From Actinoplanes lobatus (lineage in GTDB: Bacteria; Actinomycetota; Actinomycetes; Mycobacteriales; Micromonosporaceae), in NCBI RefSeq assembly GCF_014205215.1, contig NZ_JACHNC010000001.1, positions 8,986,501 to 9,050,500 of the forward strand: a stretch of 64,000 nt of DNA, given 5' to 3'. Below the pieces are notes generated by a model. The model searched no databases, had not been told where the DNA came from, and saw nothing but the letters and a program-made list of their open reading frames with translations. This document shows, in pieces, positions 26,384-35,378 of the stretch; position 1 is the first letter of the stretch; each line of letters begins with the position of its first letter. The translations under genes were made by a program, and so were the position numbers.

Positions 26384-27127
26384 GTGAGCAGCACGACGGC
26401 ACGCCCGGCCCGCCGCACGATCCGCCAGTTCGTCCCTCCCCAGCACGGCGCGTGGGCGATGCTGCTGCTGCCCTACCTGGCCGGGCTGCTCGTCGCCGGG
26501 TTCCGCTGGCCGGACGTGCCGCTGCTGATCGCCTGGCTGGCCGGCTACCTGCTGTCGTACTACGTGTTCCTGGCGGTCAAGTCGCGCCGCCCCGGCCGCT
26601 ACCTGCCCCAGTTCCGGCTGTACGGGCTGGTCGCCGTCCCGGCCGGGGTGATCGTGCTGGCCGCCGAGCCGCGGCTGCTGTGGTTCGCGCCCGTCTACGC
26701 CGTCCTGCTGGCGGCCAACGCCTGGCACGCCTGGCGCCGCCGGGAACGGGCCCTGCTCAACGATCTCGCCTCGGTCGTGCAGAGCTGCCTCGTCATCGGG
26801 GTCGTCACGGTGATCGCCGGTGGCCGGCCCGCGGACACGTGGGCGGCGTTCGTGCTCGTGCTTCTCTACCTCACCGGCACGGTCCTCCACGTGAAGACGA
26901 TGATCCGCGAGCGCGGCAGTGACACGTACCGGACGGCCTCCGCCGGATATCACCTGGCCGCGCTCGCCGCGGCGACCGTGATCGGCATCCCGGCCGCGCT
27001 GGTCTTCGCGCTCCTGACGGTCCGCGCGTGGGTGCTGCCCGGCCGGTCGCTGACACCGAAGCAGGTCGGGTTCGTGGAGATCGGCGCGAGCGTGCTGGTG
27101 CTGGCGGCCGCGGCGCTCGTGATCTGA
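26384..27127 (+). CDS. YwiC-like integral membrane protein
   Basis: The product has 247 residues and seven to eight TM helices. It begins RQFVPPQHGAWAMLLLPYLAGL, the QHGAWAM motif typical of YwiC-like proteins, and includes VFLAVKSRRPGRYLPQF. Function in the family is unknown. The GTG start is at 26384. It is divergent from the cys operon. Confidence 0.8.
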   Translation: MSSTTARPARRTIRQFVPPQHGAWAMLLLPYLAGLLVAGFRWPDVPLLIAWLAGYLLSYYVFLAVKSRRPGRYLPQFRLYGLVAVPAGVIVLAAEPRLLWFAPVYAVLLAANAWHAWRRRERALLNDLASVVQSCLVIGVVTVIAGGRPADTWAAFVLVLLYLTGTVLHVKTMIRERGSDTYRTASAGYHLAALAAATVIGIPAALVFALLTVRAWVLPGRSLTPKQVGFVEIGASVLVLAAAALVI

Positions 27128-27198
27128 GCCGATCACGGTCTCAGCGCCGCTGAAAGCCGGACGATAGGAAGAGGAGGACTGTCGAGCGGGGGCCGACG

Positions 27199-29286
27199 AT
27201 GACAACCGGTTACGGGCTCTCCCTGACCCGGAGCATGTTGTTCGCCCTCGTCTACGCCGGTGCGTGCTACGCGGGCCGCATGTTCTGGCTGGGCGACCAG
27301 GTGAACCTGGTCTGGCCGGCTGCCGGTGTCGCCGTGGTCTGGTTCTGCGCACACCGCCGGGCGCCCACCCGCCATCTCGACATGCTGCTCCTCACCCTGA
27401 TTCTCGGCGCGGTCGACTGGCTGACCGGAGCTCCCGCGGTGGGCAGTGTCGTCTCCGCGTTCGTCGGCCTGATCCAGATCACCGTCTTCCTCTGGCTGCT
27501 GCGCCGGTGGGGACCGCACCTCTGGGGCGCGGGCGGTGACGCCGCGCTGCGCTGCCCGCGGGACCTGTGGATCCTGCTCGGCGCCGGCCTCGCCTCGACC
27601 GTCATCGCCAAAACCGTCAATGTGCTGGGCCAGGGGCTGGTCACCACCGGCGGGTTCCCGGTCCTCGTCTCGGCCATGTCGGTGGCCCGGCACATGGCCG
27701 GCATCCTGATCATCGGATCCGCCGGGATCTACGCCGGCGCCGCGATCAGCCGGCTCCGGACCGGGAAAGGCCGGTGGCGCCACCGCCGCCCCGCCTCGCT
27801 CTGGCGGATCGCCGAGATCGCCGGGATCGCCGGGATCGGCATCGCCGCCTACCTGACCGTGTTCACGTCCGGCAGCCACCTGCCGCTGGCGTTCGCCCTG
27901 CTCGGCTACACCGTTCTGGTCGGCACCCGCCTCAGCACCTCCTGGGTACTGGCGTACAGCGCGACGGTCTATGTCGTCGTGTCGTGGTGCACCCTGGCCG
28001 GTTTGGGCCCGTTCCCCCTGATCAGCATCCCGGTCCTGCGCTCGGCCGTCATGCAGCTCCTCGTCGCCCTGGTGGCCCTCGTCGGGCTGGCCCTGGCGCT
28101 GGGCCGCGACGAACGGCGCACGCTGTTGAACGCCCTGGCCCAGGAGAAGGCCGAACTCGCCGCCCGGCAGACCCAACTGGCCGCACAGAAGGCGGAGATC
28201 ACGCACCACGCCGACCTTCTCGCCGCGATCATCGACTCCATGGGCGACGGCCTCGCGGTGATCGGCCCGGACCACCGGGTGACACTCCGCAACCCGGCCG
28301 TCCTCAAGCTGCTCGGTGAACACGCCGGCTGGTCCGGCCTGCACCACGTCGACGGCACCCGGCACCCCGAGGGCGAGCCGGCCTACCTGCAGGCACTCGC
28401 CGGCGAGAACACCCCCAAGGTGGACATGCTGCTCAACAACCAGGAGGCATCAGACACCCGGGTGGTCCAGGTGACCGCCACCGGCCTGCCACACCCCGAC
28501 GGCACCCGCAGCACGGTGGTGCTCTTCCACGACGTGACCGCCGAACGACGGCACCGCGACGAACTGACCAACTTCGCCGGCGTGGTGGCCCACGACCTGC
28601 TCAACCCGCTCGCCGGCGTGGACGGGTGGGCGATGGCGGTGCGGTACTCGCTGGACGGCGTACCCGATCATCCCGATCTCGACGAGGCACGCGGTGGCCT
28701 GGACCGCCTGACCCAGGCCTCCGCGCGCATGCGCGGCCTGATCGACGGCCTGCTGTCCTACGCGACGGCACGGGAAGCGACGGTCGTCCCCGACCGGGTG
28801 GACCTGGATGAGGTGGTCGCCGACATCGCCCAGGCCCGCACGGACGCGGCGGCCGTATCCGGCAGACCGGAGCCGCGCTTCACCATCGGCGTACTGCCCC
28901 CGGTCCAGGCGGACCCGGTGCTGGTCCGGCAGCTGATCGACAACCTGGTCGGGAACGCCATCAAATACACGGCGCCGGAGGTGGTCCCCGCTCTGCGGAT
29001 CACCGCGGTGCAGGACGACACGATGGTCACCGTACGCATCGTGGACAACGGCATCGGCATCCCCGAGGGCCAGCACGAAGCGATCTTCGGCAACTTCCAC
29101 CGGGCACACGTCAGTCACGGCTACCAGGGCACCGGGCTGGGGCTCGCGATCTGCCGGCGCATCGTCGAACGGCACGGCGGCACCATCACCGCCACCGACG
29201 ATCCCGCGGGCGGCACCTGCTTCACCTTCACCCTGCCGAACAGCCTCGCCCCCGCCCCCACGGCGGCTGCCGTACTAGGACAGTAG
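27199..29286 (+). CDS. MASE1-type membrane sensor histidine kinase
   Basis: The product has 695 residues. About eight TM helices (residues 10-305) resemble a MASE1 sensor (GDQVNLVWPAAGVAVVW at the start). A coiled coil (RRTLLNALAQEKAELAARQ) links to a PAS domain (about 340-445), a HisKA dimerisation domain with the phospho-acceptor His465 in VVAHDLLNPLAG, and an HATPase domain with NLVGNAIKYTAP (N box), VDNGIGIP (G1) and GTGLGLAICRR (G2). No response regulator is adjacent, so it is an orphan kinase. The end overlaps the opposing TetR gene by 12 nt. Confidence 0.9.
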   Translation: MTTGYGLSLTRSMLFALVYAGACYAGRMFWLGDQVNLVWPAAGVAVVWFCAHRRAPTRHLDMLLLTLILGAVDWLTGAPAVGSVVSAFVGLIQITVFLWLLRRWGPHLWGAGGDAALRCPRDLWILLGAGLASTVIAKTVNVLGQGLVTTGGFPVLVSAMSVARHMAGILIIGSAGIYAGAAISRLRTGKGRWRHRRPASLWRIAEIAGIAGIGIAAYLTVFTSGSHLPLAFALLGYTVLVGTRLSTSWVLAYSATVYVVVSWCTLAGLGPFPLISIPVLRSAVMQLLVALVALVGLALALGRDERRTLLNALAQEKAELAARQTQLAAQKAEITHHADLLAAIIDSMGDGLAVIGPDHRVTLRNPAVLKLLGEHAGWSGLHHVDGTRHPEGEPAYLQALAGENTPKVDMLLNNQEASDTRVVQVTATGLPHPDGTRSTVVLFHDVTAERRHRDELTNFAGVVAHDLLNPLAGVDGWAMAVRYSLDGVPDHPDLDEARGGLDRLTQASARMRGLIDGLLSYATAREATVVPDRVDLDEVVADIAQARTDAAAVSGRPEPRFTIGVLPPVQADPVLVRQLIDNLVGNAIKYTAPEVVPALRITAVQDDTMVTVRIVDNGIGIPEGQHEAIFGNFHRAHVSHGYQGTGLGLAICRRIVERHGGTITATDDPAGGTCFTFTLPNSLAPAPTAAAVLGQ

Positions 29287-29862
29287 TGTCCGCACGCCGG
29301 ACACATAGGTGCGCCGGTCGGTGCCGCCGAGCAGCACTTTCTGCAGGATGTAGCCCTGGACCAGCCCGAAGAACGCCGCACCGGCCCCCGTCACATCGGC
29401 GTCCGGCGGCAACTGCCCGCCCGTCCGGGCCCGCTCGGCGATCAGCACGGCCCGCTCCCGGACCCGCCCGTAGATCTCGGTGACCAGCGCGCCGACCTCC
29501 GGATCGTGCACCGCCTCACCCCACACCTGCACGGCGATCCGCACCGTGCCGTCGTCGTCGGCCGCGGCGTCGACCAGCTCCAGCAGGCGTTCCAGGATCT
29601 CCGGCAGCGGCGGCACCGGGTCGATCGCGAGCAGCTCGTCGAGCAGCCCGGTGGCCTGCGAGATCTTCTCCCCCGCGATGGCCGTGATCAGCTCGTTCTT
29701 GCTCTTGAAGTAGCGGTAGAAGGCCCCGACCGAGAGATCGGCCTCCTTGATCACATCCTGCATGGACGTCTGGTGGAACCCGTTGCGCACGAAACACCGG
29801 GCCGCGGCGTCGAGAATCTGCTGACGGCGGGCGGCGAGGTGGGCTTCGGAGACACGGGGCAC
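29275..29862 (-). CDS. TetR-family regulator
   Basis: The product has 195 residues. The N-terminal HTH domain is standard: RRQQILDAAARCFVRNGFHQTSMQDVIKEADLSVGAFYRYFKSKNEL. The C-terminal ligand-binding part shares the AADDDGTVRIAVQVWGEA region with many actinobacterial TetRs. A direct-repeat operator candidate lies just upstream of its ATG. There is no adjacent effector gene on the same transcript; the inverted-repeat element begins immediately upstream. Confidence 0.85.
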   Translation of the reverse strand: MPRVSEAHLAARRQQILDAAARCFVRNGFHQTSMQDVIKEADLSVGAFYRYFKSKNELITAIAGEKISQATGLLDELLAIDPVPPLPEILERLLELVDAAADDDGTVRIAVQVWGEAVHDPEVGALVTEIYGRVRERAVLIAERARTGGQLPPDADVTGAGAAFFGLVQGYILQKVLLGGTDRRTYVSGVRTLLS

Positions 29863-29865
29863 CCC

Positions 29866-29883
29866 AAAACCTTATAAAACCTT
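29866..29883. promoter_or_regulatory. Candidate TetR operator
   Basis: Two direct copies of AAAACCTT separated by AT, with a central TTATAA palindrome, start 4 bp upstream of the tetR ATG. The position fits autoregulation. It is very AT-rich for this genome and may also form the -10 region. Confidence 0.5.
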
Positions 29884-29885
29884 TG

Positions 29886-30018
29886 TGGTCGAGGTCCGCG
29901 TTCCGCCTGCGGCTCCTATTTCCGGTACGTGTGTCCTCGCCCCCGTCTCATCAGGACCGTTCCGTCCGGTCGGCGCGCGCTCGCTGCCCACTGCGGCCTT
30001 TGCCGCGCCCGCCGGGCG
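29886..30018 (+). repeat. Left arm of a long imperfect inverted repeat
   Basis: About 133 bp starting TGGTCGAGGTCCGCGTT. It matches the reverse complement of 30580-30711 at roughly 80% identity with one single-base gap; the first 17 bases are identical. An in-frame reading starts GTG-Val-Glu-Val-Arg-Val on both arms, but the rest diverges and looks non-coding. Together the arms bound an 826-bp element with no recognised gene. Confidence 0.7.
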
Positions 30019-30064
30019 GGTGGTCCCGGTGGCGCTCGCGCCAGGCAGGACACGTCACCTGGAT

Positions 30065-30114
30065 CGATCTTGGACGATTAGCCACCCGAGTCGGTGGCCG
30101 ATCGTTCAAGATCG
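30065..30114. repeat. Hairpin inside the inverted-repeat element
   Basis: Arms 30065-30086 and 30093-30114 (22 nt each, 19 matching) flank a 6-nt loop CGAGTC. The rest of 30019-30579 contains a smaller GCGATC/GATCGC hairpin near 30220 and no open frame with convincing protein character. Low-complexity Arg/Pro/Gly translations occur on both strands. Confidence 0.55.
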
Positions 30115-30579
30115 CATAACGTCGGCACGCAAAGCGGGTGAAACGGGCGCCCGATTCCCGCGAAAGCCTCATTTTCCCCTAGCGCGGCGGACGGCGGCTG
30201 CCGTCCGGACGGCCGCGATCGCACAAGATCGCGCCAATCAGCGACGATTGCTCACGGGTTCCTCGCACATGCGGAGTTCCGGCCGGCCGGGCTCTCGGAG
30301 GTGAGCGCACACGAAACCGCCACGTGAGCGGCCATCGCGGCGATAGGCCACGTAGACGACCACGACACCCCCACCGTGCGCGCCCACCCTCGGGTGAGCG
30401 CGACCACCCAACCCGGGCGACCGGCGCAACGGCCGCAAGCAGGCAACCCCGGTGCCTGGGAAGCACCACCGCGACCACCCGCTCAGGGTGACCCGCGCTA
30501 CGGCCGGAAGCGGGGGCGGCCGTGACCGGCGGCACGTACGGAAGTGGTGGTCGGCCCGGTCCGCCCGGGCACCGATCTG

Positions 30580-30711
30580 CGCCCGGCGGGCGCCGCACAG
30601 GCCGGAGCGGGCAGCGAGATCGCGCCGACCGGACGGGACGGCCCTGAAAAGGCGGGACGAGGACACGCGTACAAGAGAAAAGAGCCGAAAGCGAAACGCG
30701 GACCTCGACCA
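30580..30711 (-). repeat. Right arm of a long imperfect inverted repeat
   Basis: About 132 bp, the inverted partner of 29886-30018. It ends 10 bp beyond the stop codon of the MFS gene at 30722, so the element fits exactly between the tetR promoter and the end of the P450-peptide operon. No target-site duplication is obvious. Confidence 0.7.
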
Positions 30712-30721
30712 TGAAAGATCT

Positions 30722-31942
30722 CTACAGGGCCGACATCTGCCGGACCGGTTCCGGGCGGTCCGTGTGGGCGCGGCGGGTGAGCAGGCCCAGGGTGAGGGTG
30801 CTGCCGACCATGACCGCGCCGGCCAGCAGGAACGGCACGCCCAGGCCCAGCGAGTGGGCGATCGCGCCGCCGCCGATCGCGCCCAGCGGCAGTGAGCCGA
30901 AGCCGATCAGCCGGTAGATGCTGGTGACCCGGCCCATCAGGGCGTCCGGGGTGATGCTCTGCCGCAGCGAGCGGCCGACGATCGAGAAGGACACCCCGCA
31001 GAATCCGGCGAGGAACTGGAGGACGCCGATCAGCCACACCGAGCCGGTGAGCGCGATGCCGGCCGTCGCCAGTCCGGCCACCAGGCTGGCGGCGATCATC
31101 GTGGGGACCCGGCCCAGCAGCCGGACGGTGTGCGCGACCGCGGCCGCGCCGGCCAGGCCGCCGACGCCCGCGCAGGTCAGCAGCAGGCCGTAGGTGCCGC
31201 CGCTGAGGTGCAGCTTCTCGACCACGTAGAGGACCAGGGTGGCGTTGGCGGCGGCCACGCCGAGGTTCATGGCGGCCGCCCACACCGCCTGGGTGCGCAG
31301 GGTCGGCTCCCGCAGCAGGTAGGTGAGCCCTTCCCTCGCCTCGGCGGTCAGCGACTGCCGGACCGCGGGCTCGGCGACCCGGCCGGGCACCCGCAGCCGG
31401 GTCAGGAAACCCCAGCTGGCGGCGAGCGTGCCGGCGACCGCCACGAACGGGGCGATCGGGTTCCAGGCGAACAGCACGCCGCCGGCGGCGGGGCCGGCGA
31501 AGTCCTCGCCGACCGACTGGGAGGCGGTCAGCCCGGCGTTGAGTTTCTCCAGCCCGGCGTCCTGGACCACGACCGGGGTGAGCGCCTGCACCGCGGTGTC
31601 GGCCGCGAGTTCGGCGGTGCCCAGCAGGAACGCCGCGACCAGCAGCAGCGGCAGGGTGGCCCGGTCGACGGCGACCGCGGCGACCAGGACGAGCATGAGC
31701 GCCAGCCGGATGAGCTGGGTCCGGCGCAGCAGCCGCACCCGGTCGAACCGGTCCACCACGGCGCCGACGTGGAAGCCGAACAGCAGGTGCGCCGCGGAGA
31801 GGGCTGCCGCGACGGCGGCGACACTCACCGGGTTCCTCGTCACGTGCACGGCCAGAAGGGGCATGGCCGCGTAGCGGATGCCGTCGCCGAGGCTGGACGC
31901 CGCCCCGGAGGCGAACAGGTAGGTGGACGGCTGCCACCTCAC
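30722..31942 (-). CDS. MFS exporter of the P450-peptide cluster
   Basis: The product has 406 residues and about twelve TM helices, of the MFS_3 (enterobactin-exporter-like) type: SSLGDGIRYAAMPLLAVHVTR at the start, then GAVVDRFDRVRLLRRTQLIR for the A-motif loop and QSVGEDFAGPAAGG. As the last gene of the operon it probably exports the final product and gives self-protection. The GTG at 31942 overlaps the stop of the ATP-grasp-like gene (GTGA). Confidence 0.85.
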   Translation of the reverse strand: MRWQPSTYLFASGAASSLGDGIRYAAMPLLAVHVTRNPVSVAAVAAALSAAHLLFGFHVGAVVDRFDRVRLLRRTQLIRLALMLVLVAAVAVDRATLPLLLVAAFLLGTAELAADTAVQALTPVVVQDAGLEKLNAGLTASQSVGEDFAGPAAGGVLFAWNPIAPFVAVAGTLAASWGFLTRLRVPGRVAEPAVRQSLTAEAREGLTYLLREPTLRTQAVWAAAMNLGVAAANATLVLYVVEKLHLSGGTYGLLLTCAGVGGLAGAAAVAHTVRLLGRVPTMIAASLVAGLATAGIALTGSVWLIGVLQFLAGFCGVSFSIVGRSLRQSITPDALMGRVTSIYRLIGFGSLPLGAIGGGAIAHSLGLGVPFLLAGAVMVGSTLTLGLLTRRAHTDRPEPVRQMSAL

Positions 31943-33252
31943 GATGCGACCCAGACCGGCGAGGGAGCGTACCCGGAGAAGGGGTTGATGTTGATCGTGC
32001 CGGTGTTGTTGACGGCGTAGCGGCGCAGCACCGCCACCGCCGTGTTCTCCACGATGAACACGCCGTTGACCGACGGGGTGACGGTGCTGGTGACGTTGGC
32101 GCGCTCGTCGGTGAAGGCGACCGGCAGCGGATCCGGTTCGAAGAGCTCCTGCACGATGTACGGGTGATCGCCCGCCCCACCGCGCACACCGGTGGCGAGG
32201 ACCTCGGCCCACACCTCGGCGGACACCTCCCGGCCGACGGTGACGCCCTTGCCGGCGTGGCCGCGGACCGGTTTCACGATGAGCCGGTCCTTCTCCCGCT
32301 CGGCCCACGGCAGCAGGTCGACCTCCCGGCCGGCGTAGATGGTCCGGCGGGATTCGATGATCCGCGTCCACGGCACGTGTTCGGCCAGCCGGGCCCGCAG
32401 CGACGGCGCGATCCCGGTCGCGCCGGAGAGCACCGCGAGGGCCGCCTTGGACGCCAGCACCTCGGCCCGGTAGCCGGTGAACAGGCCGACCTTGCCGCTC
32501 TCGGCGATCCGGAACAGGGTGTCGAGGACGGCGAACTCGTCGTCGGCGCCCGGTTCCGGTGACTCGAAGTAGCGGTAGATGACGCTGACCTCGCGGCCCT
32601 CGTGCCGTACGCCGTCGTCGGAGAGTTCCAGGTCCTCCAGCGCGCAGTGCACCGACGCGATGCCGTGGCGGCGCAGTTCGCGGGCGAACAGCTCGTACTG
32701 CCAGTCGACCGGCCCGGCGGCCTGCTCGTGCCGCCAGTAGCAGATGGCCACCATGCCGCCGAACTCGCCGAAGCTCTTGGTGAGCCCGGAGAGCAGGCCG
32801 TGCATGGCCACGGCGGGCCGGGCCAGGTTCGCCTCCGGCGGCAGGAAGGCGGTCTGCGCGCGGGTGATGATGTCGTGCAGGCCGAACAGGCCGGCCGGCG
32901 AGTCGCCGTTGATCTCGATGACGACGGTCCGGCCGCCGGAGGAGATGACGTCCGGGCGGGCCACGGTGGACCAGTTCTGGTACGGCTGGCGGGTGAGGAA
33001 CCGCAGCTCGGGCGGGGTGGCGCGGCACAGTTTGGCCATCCGGAGCACGTCGCCGTCGCAGATGTCGCGCAGCACCGCGTCGAGCCCTTCGAAGACGGTC
33101 TGGCAGGCCCGTTCGAGCCGGCGCACCTGCTCGGCGCTCTCGATCGGCGGTTGGAAGATCAACCGCTCCTTCGCGTACGGGGCGGACAGTTCCCGCAGCT
33201 CGGCGGTGGCGTCCCGGAACCGTTCGACGGTCGGCGCGACGAAGCCGGTCAT
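31939..33252 (-). CDS. ATP-grasp-like ligase of the P450-peptide cluster
   Basis: The product has 437 residues. Visible are VVIEINGDSPAGLFGLHDI (similar in style to the acidic EINGDSP/EYNADTP motifs of glutathionylspermidine-synthase-like ATP-grasp enzymes), KDRLIVKPVRGHAGKGVTVG (nucleotide-binding Lys and glycine loop), YIVQELFEPD, and a C-terminal NNTGTININPFSGYAPSP. Such enzymes join a carboxylate to an amine using ATP. It could attach an amine or amino acid to the processed peptide (inference). The ATG at 33252 overlaps the hydrolase stop (ATGA), with GGAGGGG upstream. Confidence 0.7.
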   Translation of the reverse strand: MTGFVAPTVERFRDATAELRELSAPYAKERLIFQPPIESAEQVRRLERACQTVFEGLDAVLRDICDGDVLRMAKLCRATPPELRFLTRQPYQNWSTVARPDVISSGGRTVVIEINGDSPAGLFGLHDIITRAQTAFLPPEANLARPAVAMHGLLSGLTKSFGEFGGMVAICYWRHEQAAGPVDWQYELFARELRRHGIASVHCALEDLELSDDGVRHEGREVSVIYRYFESPEPGADDEFAVLDTLFRIAESGKVGLFTGYRAEVLASKAALAVLSGATGIAPSLRARLAEHVPWTRIIESRRTIYAGREVDLLPWAEREKDRLIVKPVRGHAGKGVTVGREVSAEVWAEVLATGVRGGAGDHPYIVQELFEPDPLPVAFTDERANVTSTVTPSVNGVFIVENTAVAVLRRYAVNNTGTININPFSGYAPSPVWVAS

Positions 33253-34091
33253 GACCCCTCCGTGAATTTGCGGATCAGCGCGTGGGTGGCGTCGGGCGCG
33301 TCCCAGATGGCCTGGTGGCTGGCGCCCGGCACGACGTGCAGTTCGCCGGTCCCGGCGGGCAGGCTGTCGACGGTCTCGGCGGCCACCTCGTACGGGATCA
33401 GCGGGTCGTACTCGCCGACCAGCACCATCACCGGGCGGCGGGCGGCGGCCAGGTCGGGCCGCAGGTCCAGGCCGGACAGCTGGGAGATGAACCCGGCGTT
33501 GATCTCCGGCGTGCTGATCCGGTTGCGGACCGCCCGCTGGTAGTCCTCGTCGGGCGCGCGGCGGATGGCGAGCGGCCCGCACACCTCGGCCCATTCGCGT
33601 TCCGCCTCCGGCGAGTGGTCGGTGAGCGAGCGGCGCATCACGTCGGCCGCCCGGTCGCCGCCGAGCACCCGGTGCCGTTCGACGATCTCGTCGTGGCTGG
33701 CCTGGCGGGCGCCGGTGCCGATCAGGATGGCGCCGGCGAGGGTCTCCGGGTGGCGGGACAGGAACCGCTGCACCACGAATCCGCCGAACGAGGTGCCGAG
33801 CAGGTACGGGCTGGGCAGCCCGAGGGTGTCGATGAGCGCGGCGAGGTCGTCGGCCCACACGTCGAGGTTCCAGTCGGCCGGCTCGCCGCGGTCGCTGCGG
33901 CCGTGCCCGCGCAGATCCGGGACGATCACGTGGGCGTAGCCGACGGCCGGCCGCATGGTCAGGCGCAGCATGCCGCCGTCGATGCCGGGGCCACCGTGCA
34001 CGGCGATGATGTCGGGCCGCCGCTGCCCGTCGGAGTATTCGTCGCCCAGCGTCGTCACGTGCAGGCGTACGTCTCCGGCCCGAACTCGCAT
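33249..34091 (-). CDS. Proline-iminopeptidase-like alpha/beta hydrolase
   Basis: The product has 280 residues. HGGPG at residues 32-36 is the oxyanion motif typical of S33 prolyl aminopeptidases, the nucleophile is Ser101 in LLGTSFGGFVVQ, the acid is in GEYDPLIP and the His in PGASHQAIWD. In this operon it may trim the leader or release the modified core; S33 enzymes cut after N-terminal residues, notably next to Pro, and the core holds Tyr-Pro. GAGGAAGGA precedes the ATG at 34091, 14 bp after the P450 stop. Confidence 0.8.
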   Translation of the reverse strand: MRVRAGDVRLHVTTLGDEYSDGQRRPDIIAVHGGPGIDGGMLRLTMRPAVGYAHVIVPDLRGHGRSDRGEPADWNLDVWADDLAALIDTLGLPSPYLLGTSFGGFVVQRFLSRHPETLAGAILIGTGARQASHDEIVERHRVLGGDRAADVMRRSLTDHSPEAEREWAEVCGPLAIRRAPDEDYQRAVRNRISTPEINAGFISQLSGLDLRPDLAAARRPVMVLVGEYDPLIPYEVAAETVDSLPAGTGELHVVPGASHQAIWDAPDATHALIRKFTEGS

Positions 34092-34105
34092 GTGCTTGTC
34101 CTTCC

Positions 34106-35308
34106 TCAGTCGGTGCGGGCGACGCTCAGCGCCAGGCCGCGCGGGTACATCGTGGAGTCGGTGTCGGCGGTGACCACACCGGACACATCCTCCATCCGGA
34201 ACCGCCGGAACACCTCCACCGCGGTGGTGAGCTGCGCCTTCGCCAGGTGGGTGCCGACGCACCAGCGGGGTCCGCCACCGAACGGCAGGTACGCGCCGGC
34301 CGGCAGCCGGGCGCCCGCCCAGCGGTCGGGGCGGAACGTCTCCGGGTCGGGGAAGTGGCGTTCGTCGCGGTGGATGGCGTACGGGCTGATCATGAGGGCG
34401 GCGCCGGCCGGGAACCGCCACGGGCCGCTGACCTCCTCGGCGTGGGTGGCGCGGTGCATGAGCCAGGTCGGCGGGCGCAGCCGCAGCACCTCGTCGACGA
34501 TGTGCGACGGGTCGCCGGTGGGCGCGTGGACGGCCAGGGCGTGCAGCAGCCAGGCGTTGGCGGCGGCCGGGACCAGGCGGGAGGCGATGGTGGCCGACAC
34601 CAGGATGCGCACCAGCGGGTCGGTGGGCACGCCGGCGTCACGCAGGATCGCGATCAGGCCGCCGTCCGGTGGCCGGTTCACCAGCGCCCGCAGGGCCGCG
34701 TCCAATCGGTGCTGGGCCCGGTCGGCGCGCCGGCGGCGGGCGGTGAACCGGTCGAGGAACCAGGGCAGCTCGAACGACGAGCGGACGATCGGGTTGAGGG
34801 CGCCGAGCAGGTCCGCGACCAGGGCGGAGAGGCCGTCGCGGGTGTGCCGGGCGGTGCCGGGGCCGACGCACAGGCGCAGGAACGCGTCGGTGCTCAGGTG
34901 CACGAGCGGCGGCATCGGATCGCCGGTACGCCCGGCGGTCGCCCAGGTGTCCATGAGGGTGGTGAGCTCGCCGTCGTACCAGCGAAGGTGTTCTTCGACG
35001 AGGCCGCCGGAGAGGGCCGACAGCATGGTGCGGCGGGCGTGCATCCAGCTGTCGAGGGCGTCCTCGCCGCGGCGGCTGTCGGTGGGGCGCCAGGCGCGGT
35101 CGCGGTCCATCAGGAAGTCGCGGTTGGTGCGGCGCAGCACGTCGTGGGCGATCTCGCCGTCGCTGATCAGCACGGTTCCGGGGCTGAGCTCCACCACCGG
35201 CCCGTAGCGGCGGGCGGCGCGCAGCACGAAACCGGCGCGGTCCCGGTCGTAGTCCTCCAGCAGGTCGGCGCGGGACAGCCCGGCCTGCACCGGCGGTGCG
35301 ACGCTCAC
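34106..35308 (-). CDS. Cytochrome P450, probable peptide-crosslinking enzyme
   Basis: The product has 400 residues. The heme loop FGGGPRWCVGTHLA carries the axial Cys350, and ExxR is E273-VLR. In the I-helix (LVSATIASRLVPAAANAW) I do not see the usual acid-Thr pair for oxygen activation, which suggests unusual chemistry. The GTG at 35308 is chosen because GGGAGG lies 7 nt upstream; an ATG at 35323 is the alternative. It lies directly downstream of the 21-codon peptide gene, the arrangement found in P450-modified RiPPs where the P450 links aromatic side chains. The substrate assignment is inference. Confidence 0.85.
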   Translation of the reverse strand: MSVAPPVQAGLSRADLLEDYDRDRAGFVLRAARRYGPVVELSPGTVLISDGEIAHDVLRRTNRDFLMDRDRAWRPTDSRRGEDALDSWMHARRTMLSALSGGLVEEHLRWYDGELTTLMDTWATAGRTGDPMPPLVHLSTDAFLRLCVGPGTARHTRDGLSALVADLLGALNPIVRSSFELPWFLDRFTARRRRADRAQHRLDAALRALVNRPPDGGLIAILRDAGVPTDPLVRILVSATIASRLVPAAANAWLLHALAVHAPTGDPSHIVDEVLRLRPPTWLMHRATHAEEVSGPWRFPAGAALMISPYAIHRDERHFPDPETFRPDRWAGARLPAGAYLPFGGGPRWCVGTHLAKAQLTTAVEVFRRFRMEDVSGVVTADTDSTMYPRGLALSVARTD

Positions 35309-35336
35309 CGGCCGCCCTCCCATCGGGGTGTTACGA

Positions 35337-35370
35337 GGGGGCCGGAACCGCTCGGGTGGTTCCGGCCCCC
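35337..35370 (-). terminator. Hairpin between peptide gene and P450 (possible attenuator)
   Basis: A 13-bp perfect stem (35337-35349 with 35358-35370) has an 8-nt loop and lies 8 nt after the peptide stop. No T-run follows on the minus strand, so partial termination or mRNA 3'-end protection is likely. Such hairpins after precursor genes let the peptide be made in excess over the enzymes. Confidence 0.7.
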
Positions 35371-35378
35371 TTCATCGA

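Noticed and set aside
29885..30712. Protein-coding frames starting Met-Val-Glu-Val-Arg-Val on both strands of the inverted-repeat element
   Set aside because: The similarity of the two starts is explained by the inverted repeat. The rest is Arg/Pro-rich and not conserved between arms at protein level.
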